Shown here: in pieces, positions 27,876 to 45,759 of the stretch
Numbering within the stretch: position 1 is the stretch's first letter
Layout: every line of letters starts with the position of its first letter
NCBI RefSeq assembly: GCF_020283565.1
Contig: NC_060065.1
Location: 46,054,409 to 46,118,408 of the forward strand
Direction of reading: 5' to 3'
Length of the DNA stretch: 64,000 bases
Source of the DNA: Trifolium pratense
Lineage: Eukaryota > Streptophyta > Magnoliopsida > Fabales > Fabaceae
Translations under genes and position numbers: made by a program
The notes under the pieces: model-generated
The model's database searches: none
Seen by the model: the letters and a program-made list of their open reading frames with translations, nothing else
Told to the model about the DNA's origin: nothing

Positions 27876-30800
27876 TCAAGGGTCTTCGAAAAGTACTGCC
27901 ACCTTGTGGCGATTAAAATCTCCTCCCTTATAAAACTTGAGTCTTTGTCCATTTACTTTGAAAGATTTCTCCTCCTCTCCTGGTGTAAAAATTTCCACAG
28001 CCCCGTGTGGAAAAACTTCCTTAATGACAAACGGACCAGACCACCGAGACATCAGCTTACCCGGGAATAACCTTAAACGAGAATTGAACAACAAGACTTG
28101 CTGTCCTTTCTTAAACTCCTTTCTTACCAGCCTTTTATCGTGATACTTCTTTGTTCTTGCTTTAAAAATCACAGCATTTTCATATGCTTGCATCCGCCAT
28201 TCTTCAAGTTCATTCAGCTTAAGCAATCTTTTCTCACCCGCAAGACCTGCATCAAAATTTAAAAATTTCACAGCCCAATATGCCTTGTGTTCTAGCTCAA
28301 CCGGTAGGTGACATGCTTTGCCATAAACTAGTTGGTACGGAGAGAACCCCAAGTGTGTCTTGAACGCGGTTCTATAAGCCCAAAGTGTATCATTAAGCTT
28401 CATTGACCAGTCTTTTCTTGAAGTAGAAACCGTTTTCTCCAGAATTTGTTTCAATTGCCGGTTAGATACTTCAACTTGTCCACTTGTCTGAGGATGGTAT
28501 GGAGTGGCCACCTTGTGCTTAACATTGTATTTCTCCAAGACATTCTCCAAGTATTTGTTACAAAAATGTTTGCCTCCATCACTAATGAGAATTCTAGGAA
28601 CCCCAAACCGAGTAAAAATATTTTCTTTAAGAAACTTGACCACGGTATGAGAGTCATTTGCTTGGCAAGGAATAGCTTCCACCCATTTTGTAACATAATC
28701 TACACACACCAATATATGAAGGTTAGACCGTGAAGATGGAAAAGGTCCCATGAAATCAATCCCCCAACAATCAAAAGGTTCTACTTCGAGCATTTGGTTT
28801 AGAGGCATCTCATCCCGCTTTGAAACATTGCCGGTCCTCTGGCAATTATCACATCTTCTAGCAAACTCTACACAATCTGCAAACAGTGTCGGCCAAAAGA
28901 AACCACTTTGAAGCACCTTTGCTGCTGTTCGTGGACCGCTGTGATGACCACCATATGGAGAACTGTGGCAATGCCACATTATGCTTTGTGCCTCTTCCTC
29001 ATCAACACATCTACGGATCAAGCCATCTTGCCCCACCTTAAATAGGTATGGATCATCCCAAAAATAGAAGTTAGCATCTCTAAAGAATTTCTTCTTTTGT
29101 TGATAGGAATAGTCCTCCGGGATTTCATTTCCTGCTTTGAAATTAGCCATGTCAGCAAACCAAGGCCTTTGAGAAACCATCAGCAATTTTTCATCCGGGA
29201 ACTCTTCGTTAATGCACTTCTCTTTTGTGGTCACCATTGGATTTTCTAACCTTGACAAATGGTCCGCGACCACATTCTCCACACCTTTCTTGTCTTTAAT
29301 CTCCAAATCAAATTCCTGCAAAAGTAGTACCCACCTCAAGAGTCTAGGCTTTGAGTCGCCTTTTGTGAGGAGGTACTTAAGTGCCGAGTGATCTGAAAAA
29401 ACAACAACTTTCGATCCAATCAGATAAGAGCGAAATTTTTCCAAAGCAAATACTATTGCAAGCAACTCTTTTTCAGTAGTTGTGTAATTGATTTGGTTTT
29501 CATTCAAAACCTTGCTTGCATAATATATAGCATGGAAAAATTTCGCATGTCGTTGGCCAAGCACCGCTCCAACCGCATAATCACTTGCATCACACATTAA
29601 TTCAAAAGGGAGATCCCAATTAGGTGCAACGATTATGGGCGCGGTGACCAACTTTTCTTTAATCACAACAAAAGCATTCAAACATTCATCATCAAATTTA
29701 AATTCATTTTCCTTCACAAGGAGGTTACTTAAGGGCTTAGCTATTTTCGAAAAGTCTTTGATGAAACGCCGATAGAAACCGGCATGACCCAAGAAACTTC
29801 TCACTCCCTTAACATTAACGGGAGGGGGCAATTCCTTAATAACCTCTATCTTTGCTTGGTCAACTTGAATGCCCTTTGAAGAGATTTTGTGTCCAAGCAC
29901 AATACCTTCTTTAACCATAAAATGACATTTTTCCCAATTTAAAACTAAATTGGTACTTATGCATCTCTTCAATACGGCATTCAAATTGGCTAAACATTTA
30001 TCAAAAGACTTACCAAACACAGAAAAATCATCCATAAATACCTCGATTGTGTCCTCCATCATATCAGCAAAAATAGATAGCATACACCGCTGGAATGTGG
30101 CCGGTGCGTTGCACAACCCGAAAGGCATCTTCCGGTAAGCGAATACTCCAAAAGGGCAAGTAAAAGCTGTTTTCTCCTGATCCTCTGGGTCTACTACAAT
30201 CTGATTGTACCCAGAATATCCATCCAAAAAGCAATAATAGGCCTGCCCTGCAAGCCTTTCCAACATTTGGTCCATGAATGGAAGAGGAAAATGGTCCTTC
30301 CTTGTTGCCGAGTTCAACCGCCTGTAGTCTATACACATCCGCCACCCAGTGACGGTGCGAGTGGGTATCAGTTCATTTTTTTCATTTCTCACAACTGTCA
30401 TACCACCTTTTTTCGGGACCACATGGACAGGACTAACCCACACACTATCCGAGATTGGATAAATCATACCAGCTTCTAGAAGTTTAAGAACCTCTTTCTT
30501 CACCACTTCTTTCATGGTTGGATTTAGTCTTCTTTGAGGTTGCACCACAGGTTTGTATTCATCTTCCATTTTTATCTTATGCATACAGAATCCGGGACTA
30601 ATCCCTTTCAAATCAGAGATGCTCCAACCCATGGCTTCTTTATTTTCTCGCAAGACTCTAGTTAGCTTCTCTGCTTCCAAAGAACTCAACCTGCTGCTTA
30701 TGATTGCCGGTTGTGAAGCATCTTCTCCTAAGAAAACATATTTTAAGTGAGGGGGGAGCTCTTTCAACTCCGGAATAGTAACTTTTAGGTCCTCCTTACC

Positions 30801-33452
30801 ACTAGCTTTCTCTTCCACAGCATACACATTTTCAAAATCTTTTTGTGTTTCTTCTTCTTTACATGATTCAAGCTGACGGAGACAAATTTCAATCTCCTTG
30901 TCCCATTCCTCCTCCAAATCATCGATGGAATTAACAATTACTCTCTCTAAAGGTAAGGATGGTGTTTCTTCCACTAAGACATCTTCTACCACTTCCTCAA
31001 TCACGTCAACCTTGTAACATTGTGGCTCATCATCATGGTGTTTCATAGCTTTGAACACGTTAAACATGACTTGTTCCCCATGTGTTCTCAACATAAGTTC
31101 TCCCATCTCAACATCAATCAATGCTCTTCCGGTAGCTAAGAATGGTCTACCCAACAACAATGGTTCTACATCTGCATCATCTTCCATATCAAGGATGACG
31201 AAATCCGCCGGGAAAACAAACTCCGCAACTCTTACCAACACATCATGTAGTATGCCATATGGATGTACTATTGATCGATCAGCCAAAGAGAGTTGCATTT
31301 TTGTAGGTTTAGCAACGGCTCCCGGAATCTTTTTCATCATTGACAATGGCATGAGATTTATGCTTGCTCCCAAATCACATAGAGCTCGACCAACGGAAAT
31401 GTTGCCAATAGAACATGGGATAGTAAAACTTCCCGGATCTTTCTTCTTTTGAGGAAGCTTCTTTTGAATTATGGCGCTACATTCCTCTGTCATATCAACT
31501 GTGTCATCATCAAGAGGTTTCCTTTTCTTTGTCAAGAGATCTTTCATGAATTTGGCATAGACAGGCATTTGTTCCAACACTTCAGCAAAAGGAATGTTAA
31601 TTTGGAGATCATGAAGCATCTTCATAAATTTTTTGAATTGTTGATGATCATTAGCCTTTGCCTTCTTCTTGCGCGGATATGGCAATTTAGCATGGACAGA
31701 ACTTTCTTTCTCCTCTACACCCTTGCCTTTCTTTTCAACTAACTTCTCATCATTCTCTTTTTCAATTTTTTTCTCTTTCTCATCTTCAACTAACTCCTCT
31801 TTCTCACTCTCAATCATTTTTTCTAACTCATTCTCAACTTCTCCCTCATTCTCATGTTCAACTTCTCCCTCAACATTATTTTTTTCTTTCACTCCCTCAA
31901 CACTAGGCTCACTCTTTTTCTTCGTTACAATCTCAGGTGAAGGAACCACTCTATTTCTCAAATTAATCGCCTTGCAACTTTCATTCCTCGGATTATCCTT
32001 TGTAGAACCTTCAAAACCATTATTTTGAGTAGCCGCGAATTGCCTTGACAATTGCCCAACTTGAGTTTCCAAGTTCTTAATTGAAGCTTCATGATTCTTG
32101 TTGGCAATATCTTGGTTGGTTTTCATTTGATCTTGGCTAACCTTCATAGCTTCGAAGTTCCCTTGCGTCACCTTTATGAATTGAGTAAGTGTATCCTCTA
32201 ATTGAGAAGGTCTCCTTTGTTGGGAGTTTTGTGAAGAAGATTGTTGTTGAGATTGATTTGAGTTTTGATTTCCTCCCCAACCAAAGTTTGGATGATCTCT
32301 CCAACCTGGGTTATAAGTGTTTGAATATGGATCATACTTTGGGTTGTTCCTTTTGAAGTTGGCTAGGTACTTTGCCTCTTCTGACCCTTCAGGAAAACAT
32401 TGGCCATTAGCATGCCCTTGTCCACAAAAATCACATTTCACTTCATTAGCTGCCATGACTGGCATTTGGGCATTAGGAGTGCTAGTGAGGTGTTTCAACA
32501 CAGCTGCCATTTGAGAATTCATCAATGTAGATTGGGCCAAAAGAGCAGTTTGAGTATCAAGCTCTATCATGCCTGCCTTCTTCTTTGCACCACGATCATT
32601 TTCAACTCTGTACTCATTTTGAGCCATGGACTCCACCAACTCTCTAGCTTGAGTTTGATTTTTATTTTTCAAAGATCCACCTGCCGATGCATCTAGAAAC
32701 ATTCTAGTTTGAGCTCTCAATCCTTGTGTGAAATGCTGCATTTGAGTATGACTATCGAGCCCATGCTTAGGACACTTCTTCAGGCTCAGTTTGAATCTTT
32801 CCCAGGCATCATACAATGTTTCGGAGTCTCCTTGCTCAAAACTTGTAATGTCAGCTCTTCTTTCCAAATACTTGTGAATTGGAAAGTACCTATCCATGAA
32901 CTTCATCTCTAGCTCTTGCCAAGTATTGATGGTGTTAGGTGGTATTGTGTCCAGCCAGTCTTTAGCTCTTCCAGTTAACGAGTACTTGAAAAGCCTTAAT
33001 CTTTTATCTGATTCAGATACTCCTGGTGGGTCTGTATAGTCACAAGCTTCATAGAAATGCTCCAGGTGCAGATTTGGACATTGTGTTTCTGCCCCTGAGT
33101 ATTGATTCTCTTTGAGGGCGCTGAGCACTGAATTCTTGATATCAAATGACACATGATTTCTCGGTTGGAAACCCAGATTGGCAAGCTCTCCATTGTTTCT
33201 TTGCCCATAGTCACCTAACATCCTCTCAGGCACAACTGGTGGAGGTGGTGGTGGATTTTCAGCCATGATGTTTGCTTCGTTGTCCGATGTGTTTGGACTA
33301 GAAACCGCTTCTTCACTACTTTCTTGTGCAACACCTGCTAACCGGGCAGCCTCTCGGGCTAACCGAACTGCTTTCCTGTTTGCTTTAGCTGTTTTCTCTA
33401 TTTCAGGATCAAAGACAAGTTCTCTTGCTACTCTCCTACCTTGCATAAACAA
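27876..33452 (-). CDS. Gag-Pol polyprotein of the Gypsy element
   Basis: 1,858 residues in one frame. In order: a gag capsid region (about residues 100-280, with [12 protein letters not shown] and AKDWLDTIP); a zinc knuckle [13 protein letters not shown] at about 339; a Glu/Lys-rich linker at about 480-600; aspartic protease [10 protein letters not shown] at about 692 (DLG in place of the more common DTG/DSG); reverse transcriptase with the catalytic FMDD box at about 1138; RNase H beginning [13 protein letters not shown] at about 1285; integrase with an HHCC zinc-binding region (about 1490-1535) and catalytic residues in GIDFMGP (about 1562), SDGGKHF (about 1622) and GQVEVSNR (about 1655). 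The order PR-RT-RH-IN places it in Ty3/Gypsy, and the sequence style in the Athila/Cyclops group. No stop or frameshift is seen, so the enzyme set may be functional. Confidence 0.95.
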   Translation of the reverse strand: MFMQGRRVARELVFDPEIEKTAKANRKAVRLAREAARLAGVAQESSEEAVSSPNTSDNEANIMAENPPPPPPVVPERMLGDYGQRNNGELANLGFQPRNHVSFDIKNSVLSALKENQYSGAETQCPNLHLEHFYEACDYTDPPGVSESDKRLRLFKYSLTGRAKDWLDTIPPNTINTWQELEMKFMDRYFPIHKYLERRADITSFEQGDSETLYDAWERFKLSLKKCPKHGLDSHTQMQHFTQGLRAQTRMFLDASAGGSLKNKNQTQARELVESMAQNEYRVENDRGAKKKAGMIELDTQTALLAQSTLMNSQMAAVLKHLTSTPNAQMPVMAANEVKCDFCGQGHANGQCFPEGSEEAKYLANFKRNNPKYDPYSNTYNPGWRDHPNFGWGGNQNSNQSQQQSSSQNSQQRRPSQLEDTLTQFIKVTQGNFEAMKVSQDQMKTNQDIANKNHEASIKNLETQVGQLSRQFAATQNNGFEGSTKDNPRNESCKAINLRNRVVPSPEIVTKKKSEPSVEGVKEKNNVEGEVEHENEGEVENELEKMIESEKEELVEDEKEKKIEKENDEKLVEKKGKGVEEKESSVHAKLPYPRKKKAKANDHQQFKKFMKMLHDLQINIPFAEVLEQMPVYAKFMKDLLTKKRKPLDDDTVDMTEECSAIIQKKLPQKKKDPGSFTIPCSIGNISVGRALCDLGASINLMPLSMMKKIPGAVAKPTKMQLSLADRSIVHPYGILHDVLVRVAEFVFPADFVILDMEDDADVEPLLLGRPFLATGRALIDVEMGELMLRTHGEQVMFNVFKAMKHHDDEPQCYKVDVIEEVVEDVLVEETPSLPLERVIVNSIDDLEEEWDKEIEICLRQLESCKEEETQKDFENVYAVEEKASGKEDLKVTIPELKELPPHLKYVFLGEDASQPAIISSRLSSLEAEKLTRVLRENKEAMGWSISDLKGISPGFCMHKIKMEDEYKPVVQPQRRLNPTMKEVVKKEVLKLLEAGMIYPISDSVWVSPVHVVPKKGGMTVVRNEKNELIPTRTVTGWRMCIDYRRLNSATRKDHFPLPFMDQMLERLAGQAYYCFLDGYSGYNQIVVDPEDQEKTAFTCPFGVFAYRKMPFGLCNAPATFQRCMLSIFADMMEDTIEVFMDDFSVFGKSFDKCLANLNAVLKRCISTNLVLNWEKCHFMVKEGIVLGHKISSKGIQVDQAKIEVIKELPPPVNVKGVRSFLGHAGFYRRFIKDFSKIAKPLSNLLVKENEFKFDDECLNAFVVIKEKLVTAPIIVAPNWDLPFELMCDASDYAVGAVLGQRHAKFFHAIYYASKVLNENQINYTTTEKELLAIVFALEKFRSYLIGSKVVVFSDHSALKYLLTKGDSKPRLLRWVLLLQEFDLEIKDKKGVENVVADHLSRLENPMVTTKEKCINEEFPDEKLLMVSQRPWFADMANFKAGNEIPEDYSYQQKKKFFRDANFYFWDDPYLFKVGQDGLIRRCVDEEEAQSIMWHCHSSPYGGHHSGPRTAAKVLQSGFFWPTLFADCVEFARRCDNCQRTGNVSKRDEMPLNQMLEVEPFDCWGIDFMGPFPSSRSNLHILVCVDYVTKWVEAIPCQANDSHTVVKFLKENIFTRFGVPRILISDGGKHFCNKYLENVLEKYNVKHKVATPYHPQTSGQVEVSNRQLKQILEKTVSTSRKDWSMKLNDTLWAYRTAFKTHLGFSPYQLVYGKACHLPVELEHKAYWAVKFLNFDAGLAGEKRLLKLNELEEWRMQAYENAVIFKARTKKYHDKRLVRKEFKKGQQVLLFNSRLRLFPGKLMSRWSGPFVIKEVFPHGAVEIFTPGEEEKSFKVNGQRLKFYKGGDFNRHKVAVLFEDP

Positions 33453-33628
33453 TCAGAAAATACCTTAAGAAGCAAGTGCACTACACAAGAATGAAAATGA
33501 AAATAAAATTCAGAAATTATATATATTTTTTTTTATATATATTTATAATTAAAATAAACAAAAACTTAATCAATAAAACAATAAAATTTAAAAGTATGAC
33601 TCAATTGCCTTGTTGATTTAATCAACAA

Positions 33629-33646
33629 TCCCCGGCAACGGCGCCA
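33629..33646 (-). promoter_or_regulatory. Primer-binding site, tRNA-Asp type
   Basis: TGGCGCCGTTGCCGGGGA on the minus strand, 6 bases inside the 5' LTR. It matches the complement of the plant tRNA-Asp 3' end, the primer used by Athila/Cyclops elements. Confidence 0.9.
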
Positions 33647-33652
33647 AAAACT

Positions 33653-34830
33653 TGATGAAAATTTAGCAAGTGTACTAAATAGCCGTCAAGTAGTATAATA
33701 AAATCGTTCTCTCCGCAGGGATTGTTGTAAATCAATTGTAAATTGAAAACATACTCATGTAAATTGACATAAATTGTAAAAAGGGGGTTCTTGTTTGGTT
33801 TCAAGTTTAAATTTTAAAACTTTAGAATTTCTTTGGTGTTTAGATTGATGTAAGAAAAGCGATTGGTCCTTTTTGGGTCATCTAATTACTATTTCTCTTG
33901 GTAACGCCATGTATGATAACGAATTATTCAAATTAGTTTCATGATTAGATTAAATCAAAAATGATTATGCCCAATGTCTTGGTAACATAATCCTCTCCCT
34001 TGATCATCGATTCCTAATGTCTTAGGTAATCTATGATCAATTGAGGTTTACAACCTTTAATCTTTTAATCTCAATTAACAATCCAAAATTTCTTAAGTGA
34101 AAATTAATTGATCAATCGTTCCTAGATCGATGAGTTATTCCTATCGTCATAGTAAAACAAATCATTGCAATCATCATATAAGTCGCGAATTCATACAAAG
34201 CATTAAGCACAAAGAACAATCAATAGAAACTAACTTCGTAATTCATTAATCATATCATATGACAATCACATAGTTCAAGATCAAAAGTAATTAGAATCAC
34301 CTAAGGACCAATCATGAGAATTTAGCTAGACATTGCAAATTCAGAAATTACATCAAATAAAATGAAAGAAAGCATAATTACAAGAAGAATCTTGATGTGT
34401 TTCCACACTTGAATCCTTGCTTGGTCGCTCTTGATCCTCCAAAATCGCTCCAAATGCTGTTCTCAGTGTTTCAAATTCGATAATGATCCAGATCTGATGT
34501 TTCCTTTTTATAAAAATGATCAAAAGTAACGTTTTCCGCCTGAGGCACAGAATTTCCGCCTCAGGCGTAAAGAATTACGTTTCAGGCACAGCTTTTTCCG
34601 CCTGAAACGGCAAAACAGAGAGCAATCTTGGTTCTTCAGTGAAATTTCCGCCCCAGGCGGAAAAACTTCCGTTTTAGGCGTAAAAATACTATACAATCCA
34701 CCAATTTTCATTTGCTATCTTTCTTCGCATGTAGCTTCAAATCAATGTTTCATTCTTCATGATTTAGGTCAAAAACCTCTAAAAATACTTGAAAATGGTC
34801 TTTATTTCCATGTAATGACTAATGTCATCA
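33653..34830 (-). repeat. 5' LTR of the Gypsy element
   Basis: 1,178 bp, apparently identical to the 3' LTR. A TATA-like TTTTTATAAAAAGG lies about 315 bases into the repeat (34505-34518), just downstream of the CGCCTGAAACGG repeat cluster, and is the likely promoter for element RNA. Confidence 0.95.
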
Positions 34831-34980
34831 GTCATTTAATGTTAGACCTTTGTTTTGGAACATTTTAGTGAGTGTTGCAAGGTCAGATGATGGTCCAGGG
34901 ATTTGGCTGTTGGCTGCACTTTGGCTTGCTGTTCTTGCATCTCTTCTTCCAAGTGGTACTATCCATGAGGGTCCTCCAAG

Positions 34981-36390
<1,410 letters not shown>

Positions 36391-36760
36391 TTATATACTT
36401 TTAGAATAAATAAATGATTTTTAAACATTATCTTAAAGTAGACATGCATACATTGACAAAGCAATCATGGAAGAACAAACGAAGTATAGAAGCACCAATC
36501 CTAGCTTCATTATTGATAGCTTTGGTCATTTCACTGCGCACAATGGATTGAAGGGTAGGACAAGTTCTTCCATAGAAGTTAGGAGAAAGTTGTGCATTTG
36601 TAAAACAAGCTAAGAGAGAAACTAGAATGGAAAATGTAACACATAATTTAGTAAATGTAGCCATAGAAAATAAAATCTAAAAATATCTAGAGCTTGAAGA
36701 GAAAGAGAAGACAATGAAGTGTGTGAGTTGTGAATGAAGAAGCATATGAAAGATTATGCA

Positions 36761-36792
36761 ATATATATAGATAAAATGTGACGGTGCATGCA
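36761..36792 (-). promoter_or_regulatory. Peroxidase B core promoter
   Basis: TATA (ATATATATA) at 36761-36769 and RY motif TGCATGCA at 36785-36792, in the same arrangement as genes A and D. Confidence 0.65.
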
Positions 36793-37145
36793 TACAAAAG
36801 AGATTGATATATAGTCAAAATGAGAAGATAAGAAAATAATCATGTGATACAATTTTCAAATTTGTCTGCTCAATACGCGCTTTTTACTTTCTTTTTTTTT
36901 TTTTATAAAAATAAAAAAGGAAAAAGTTGGGAGCAATTAGTGAAGAAAATATGTTACCCTTACCCATTAGTTGACTTACTCCCAATAACGAAACAAAGAA
37001 AAAGCTGTATATAATTGAGATTGTTAAAACAAAATTAAAAAAAAAAAGAAAGTGAAAAAGAGATTAAAGTGTAGATGTAGTTGTTGATGGGTCGACAATG
37101 ACAATGACATTGCATGTTTAAAGTAGAGAAAATGATTTAATAGTG

Positions 37146-37532
37146 GGCAAAGTCTATGGTGCACAAGTGACTTTAGTTGTGCACCATGCACAAGTCACCG
37201 AAAACACTATAATGAATACGAATTTTACAAAATTCACTGTTGGATTGAAATTTTATATCGTATAGATCATCCATAAATTTTTTAAAAAATATTAAAAATC
37301 ATTTGATATGTTATTGAGACCCATCAAAATTAACGGTTTATGGATTTTTATTCAATACCGTTAATCTTGATAGGTCTCAATAACATATCAAATGATTTTC
37401 AAAAAAATTTAAAAAATTTATGGATGATCTAAACAATATAAACTTTCTATCCAACGGTGAATTTTATAAAATTCGTATTCGTTATAAAAATATCGAACAC
37501 TTGTGCACCATGCACCCATGTTAGACAAAGCC
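37146..37532. mobile_element. Long inverted-repeat MITE, Mutator-like (387 bp)
   Basis: The ends are GGCAAAGTCTA and TAGACAAAGCC. Arms of about 190 bases are largely complementary, including TTGTGCACCATGCAC and ATGATTTTCAAAAAAATTT-type blocks. A perfect 9-bp duplication TTAATAGTG lies at 37137-37145 and 37533-37541. No coding potential. Confidence 0.9.
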
Positions 37533-37541
37533 TTAATAGTG

Positions 37542-39559
37542 CAATAGTTTTTTTTTTCATAAAACAAACGTACTTATTAAGCAATGTTTATATTTGGGGA
37601 AAACACACTTAGTATCTTTTAGGTGTTTTTCGATAACACGTACATCACCTCTAATTTTTTAGTAGACATTAAATTCCCCTAATACTCCGTATTTGTTAAA
37701 ATAAATAGTTAAATACACATACTAGTATCTCTTTACAATTTAACACCAACTTAACATTGTTTGTTATTATTTGATTTTTTTTAATTTTGTAAGGAATAAC
37801 AAGAAACGTTGTACAAAAAAGAAAAAAAGAAGAACATGAAACGATTTATATGGTTTAACGCATATATGATTTTCTGGGCGTTGATATAATATGAATGTCT
37901 CTATTTCTTTGTTGGTTTTCTCGGAGTTATTATTGCATTTTTTTTTGTGTGGCTTGGAAAAATAAATTGATTATAAACAAAGAATTGGCAAAGATAAGAG
38001 AAAGCCTTTTAATTATTTTTAGAAAAAGTGTTTTATTTTTTTAATGTAGTGTGGATGAAGCTAATGGTAAGGGGAGAAAATTATATTGTCATTGTCGACC
38101 CATCAACAACTACAGAGGAAGGTTAGAGGAAGGTTGGATATATTTACATCAACTTCAAGGGAGGTCAGTATAATTTCCCTTAAAATTTTGGATCAAATTG
38201 ACGAATTCACCTGATTGAACCGATAATTGATCATTTTATGGGAGATTCTATGGTACATATGAAAAATTTTAATGTACCGGTACAATAGATCAGTTAATTA
38301 ATAAATTAACGATTATTTTATAAATTAAAAAACTATTTGTCGATCATGGTGTTTTAGAGATGATAATTCCATAAGAAAGAACACAAGTTCAATGTTTTAT
38401 AAGTATTATAATAACTTTTTTACGTTTTTTCATTAAAAAATTCAATAATAACTATTATGAGTGATAAAAAATTAAAAAAATATAAAATTTTATTTTTTTC
38501 TCAATTTTGATAAATAGTATTTAGTTATTATAATATCTTAAATGACAGAAAAATGATTTCTTTCGAAAAAATATTCATTTACATAGTAATTTAATGATCT
38601 AATGTACCGGTACTTTGAAATTGTTCATATGTACCATGTTGTTCAACTAGTTGGTGTAATAATTTTATTTTTATTTTTTGTTCAATTTTTTGCATTTTTA
38701 TTTACTTTTTTACATGTTTATGTATTTGTTAATCAATCGTGACTGAACTGATAGGAACCATGGTCATTTAATTGTAGTTAGCCTATAAAATTATGTTAAA
38801 TTACAAATAATGTTGTTTAAATTCGATCATTTACTTGAATCACTTTCATAAGTGTTAAGATATTTTTTTTTCTTCGTAAATTAAATATCCTCTGCATGTA
38901 ATTATAGAGTCTAATGCTCGTGAATTTTGTAAAATACAAACAAAAGATAAATTTTTCATAAGAGTTTTAACGCTACTACATATCCAAATTAAGAATCGAA
39001 CACATAATCTTAATTAAATTAAAAGGATTGTATCATCTCATCTAAACGTTATGGTCGGGATTAAGATCTAGTTATAATACACAACCAAGCTACTTTGCAT
39101 GTGGAAGAGGTTAATGACATTAATTATGTCGATGGGCGTGTATTAATGTTAAGTTTTTGGTGCTTGGTTAAGTAAAAATACAATATTTTAAAATAATTTT
39201 AGTTATTAAAATTAGGGATAATGCTTAAAAATCACATATATAAGAGATAATGTTACACCTTATGTGACTTTCTAGCAAATTTTCTATTTATTAATTGGAT
39301 GAGTTTTTTTTTTTTCCTATTAATTCTCTAGTTCTTAGGAGAAGGGATATTCAGTAATCTAGAGTTTGACTCCAAGGTAAATAAAGTCTGATAAAAAATT
39401 GTTCCTATTAGGAATTGAATTATAATTCATTCGAATAATTCATTTTAAGGGAAACTCATTAATCACTTGAATATAATATATCTTGGTTAAATTGGATGAG
39501 TTATTGCTCATATATTATTCGGGACAAAATTCTTTGCAATAAATAGCACCATTCTTTTT
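37542..39559. other. Intergenic, no gene
   Basis: AT-rich upstream flank of peroxidase B. It contains an inverted copy (about 38083-38112) of the sequence at 37077-37106 (GTTGTTGATGGGTCGACAAT). It also has a degraded dispersed-repeat stretch at 39340-39500 (GGAATTGAATTATAATTC) related to 46310-46440, 49790-49925 and 53030-53110. Confidence 0.45.
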
Positions 39560-39683
39560 TTCTTTTAATTAAGTAGTCTAGTAGTTAGAAATACCACCCA
39601 GATAAGTTGGATGAACGGGGTTCGAACCCCAATCCTCTACATATATGATACAATGTCCTACCAACTGAGTTAAGCTCACGGGA
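39560..39683 (-). mobile_element. tRNA-derived SINE
   Basis: On the minus strand the left end reads like a tRNA: A-box GAGCTTAACTCAGTTGG and B-box GGTTCGAACCCC. It is followed by a short tail. The internal Pol III promoter boxes are spaced as in plant SINEs. It is not a real tRNA, because there is no complete acceptor stem or anticodon arm. Confidence 0.7.
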
Positions 39684-42348
39684 CTAAATATCACCATCTA
39701 AAATTATAGTTTCTTTTTTATTAAGGATACAATTTTTAAAATTAGAAACAAAAAAGAAATATTTAACATGGTGGTTTAATTTTTTTGTTATCAAATAGTC
39801 TTACTCTTATGGCCGCTAATATTTCTATTTCTAATAGTTTCCAATTGAATTACAGTTGTTTTTTTTTATCAAGTAATTTAATAGTTAAAAATTTCACTTA
39901 AAAAATGGATAATTGAGATAATCGGATTCGAACTCGATCTGATTTTTACATTTTACCAACTAAACTAAACTCACTAAAAGATAACTTATAGTAGATTTTA
40001 TCTTTGATTAAAGTTGGAAATAGCCTACACAATCATGTGTGTCACATGGATTGCTGAACGCAGATAGCGGAGCATGTTCCTCTTACCTTTGATAAGAATA
40101 TAGCGTGGCATGCAAACTCCTATCATCAACTCAGTTACTTACTACTAGTAACATTTTTTATTGGACCTAGTCAGCTACTACTACATTAATTAGTTTGACT
40201 CTAGTTGTATGCATGTATGTGTGTACTACATCAACTTGCTTAGAGTTGTTAATTAGTCAATCACAATCACATATCCATCTTTGTGTTATTTTCCCAGCTG
40301 ACTAATTAATATTGCTCAATTTTTCTCTTATACAATACCTACTCTATGTCTTCTAAATTATTTTGCTTTGTGGCACGGACAAAATCATTTAAAATATGAC
40401 AAGTTGACAACAGTTAATATCAGTATTTTCGGGTCCGAATACTAATTAAGAGTATAAATTTAATTTTTTTTAAAAAAAAATGTATATAATCATATACTTT
40501 AAAAATCTAAATTTTAGTTTTCTTAATAGATATACTTTCTTTTATTTCTTGTCTCCTCGAATTGACACTAACTAAAATCTTAAAAAAAAAAAAAAAATAG
40601 AATCAACCCTTCATTATGAAAAAGACGAATCTGATACTATAAACTTTCTTCCAAATTATAATTTTTTATACAATTGTCACTTATAAAAATTAATTTTTAA
40701 CGCAGAAAAAAGTTCAAAACCATGTAATTTCAATTAATTTTCTAACTAGATTTCTATTCTACATGTCTAAACCCAATGTATTTTATTAAAGTTGGTGGTA
40801 TTTTAACCGATAACTAAATAAATAAGTAACTTTTCTGTAAAAAAACTAAATAGGTAACTTTCTTTGGTTCTTAATAAAAAAGTAAATTACTTTTGTAAAA
40901 AAAAAATAAAAAAGTAAATTACATAAAATATATATAAAGACTTTGTTATTTCAAATATATCTTAGTGGGTCTATTATTGTAGAATAGTCTTAACTCTTAA
41001 CAGGATAAGGATATACTAATCGTAAACTAGATCATGGCATGTCCATATGCAATAAATACCTTAGAAAATTGCTTTTGCTTTTAGTTTTTCTATACATTTC
41101 TATGAGTATACTAGGGTTGTGAGACGAACAAATGTATATGAATGGAATCAATCGATGGTCAAAGACTCAAAGGTAGGAAAGCAATGGTTTGATCACGGAT
41201 ATTTCTCATTCATTTGCATATAATTAAAAGAAAATAGGTGTCTTTATGCATATAATAATAATAATATATTGATTATGCTTCTGAATTAGAAATTAAGACA
41301 TTTAATATATGTAAATACAAGTTAGTTAGTAGTTTCTGTCAGAAAAAGTTAGTTAGTAGTTGCATGGACAAAATTAAGGTACTACATATATCACCTAAGT
41401 ACTACGTCTCACCGTTGCGTCTAGCACATCTCTGGATGTGCATAGCACGTCAGGCAAAAGCGAAAATATACATTGATGCACAAAATTATGTGTCTTTTTT
41501 ATTTATTTATTTACTATGGAATTGATGATCGAACTTAGGACCTCTAACATACTACTCAAAGCTCTCACTACAAAATCATGTGTTTAGCACACAAGGTAGA
41601 ATAAAACAATATCTAACATTTTTTAAGATTTTAAGGCAAATATTACATGCTTATTGTATTTTCTCTTAATGAATTATTTCTATGATTAAGGAATATCTAA
41701 ATCATTTCATCCAGCGGCTAATATCCTGTTGACTCTTGCATAAAGCTATATTATATAAAAACTCAACTGCATAACCATCATTACCCCCTTCAACTTCCAT
41801 GATTAAAAAGCATCTAGGAATGGATGGAATGAAAAAAAATGAAGAAAAAAAATGAGAGCATCTAGGAAAAAAATGAAGAAAAAAAATCAATGCAAGATTT
41901 GAACCGAATTTTGATTTTATACAGTTACTGCATCAACTCATTAACTGTTATAGACCGTCCGATCGAAAACGAATGGATGGAATGAAATGTTAATCTATCA
42001 AATCAAAAGTACATAAATGAAAACCGTTTGATCATAAATCAACGGCTATGATTTTCTACTGTGTGAAGCTAATAGCTACAACAGGGAATCCAAATCCATT
42101 TGAACCTAACATAAAATTACTTTAATTCATTCATTAATTGAAGTAAAACAAACAACATACTATATAACAACTTTCATGTATTTGTGGAACCATAAACATT
42201 CAAATTATCAAATAAAATAGACACAACAACATTACAATTGCCAATGTGTCGAAGATTAATTTTGTCAAGTTTTATGACTTTGATAAAAAAATCTTCAACA
42301 CAATATTTATTCAATATTGCTAATATGCCCTCCATTTCATGATCTCAA
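39684..42348. other. Intergenic with duplicated unit remnants
   Basis: This contains a degraded SINE (about 39880-39975), the array-unit segment near 40160 (TTATTGGACCTAGTCAG, also at 46200 and 55925), the segment near 41030-41070, and another SINE-like stretch at about 41510-41590. 42100-42240 matches the 3' flank of peroxidase D near 53110-53230. No gene was found. Confidence 0.5.
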
Positions 42349-45591
<3,243 letters not shown>

Positions 45592-45662
45592 ATTAATTAA
45601 TGGAGAGAAGCCAAGGAAGTGTGAGGAGTATTATTGTGAAGAAGCATATGAAAGATTAGGCA

Positions 45663-45670
45663 ATATATAT
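45663..45670 (-). promoter_or_regulatory. Peroxidase C TATA box
   Basis: ATATATAT at about 75 bases from the ATG, with the shared CATATGCTTC block beside it. The palindromic TGCATGCA seen in A, B and D is degraded here to TGCATGTC-like sequence (45697-45704). Confidence 0.6.
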
Positions 45671-45759
45671 AAGAATTATGGGCCAGCTGGGTCACAATGC
45701 ATGTCTACAAAGGAGATGATTTATATTACTTTTTTAAGAGAAAATGATTTATAAGATTC

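Larger units (their letters stand above)
22872..34830 (-). mobile_element. Complete Athila/Cyclops-type Gypsy LTR retrotransposon
   Basis: This 11,959-bp element is on the minus strand. The 1,178-bp LTRs (5' at 33653-34830, 3' at 22872-24049) start TGATGACATTAG and end AAATTTTCATCA in element orientation. I saw no difference between them on reading through. The target duplication GTCAT lies at 22867-22871 and 34831-34835. The primer-binding site matches the 3' end of tRNA-Asp, as is known for Athila, Calypso and Cyclops elements. There is one long gag-pol frame and a second frame downstream of it, where this lineage carries an env-like or extra gene. It appears structurally able to be autonomous and inserted recently. 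Confidence 0.95.

Noticed and set aside
31051..32912. Several plus-strand open frames of 65-133 codons
   Set aside because: They are shadows of the gag-pol frame on the other strand.
39560..39683. Possible tRNA gene (A- and B-box present)
   Set aside because: No full cloverleaf or acceptor stem, and a related copy exists at 44214-44336 with a shared non-tRNA body. It is better explained as a SINE.
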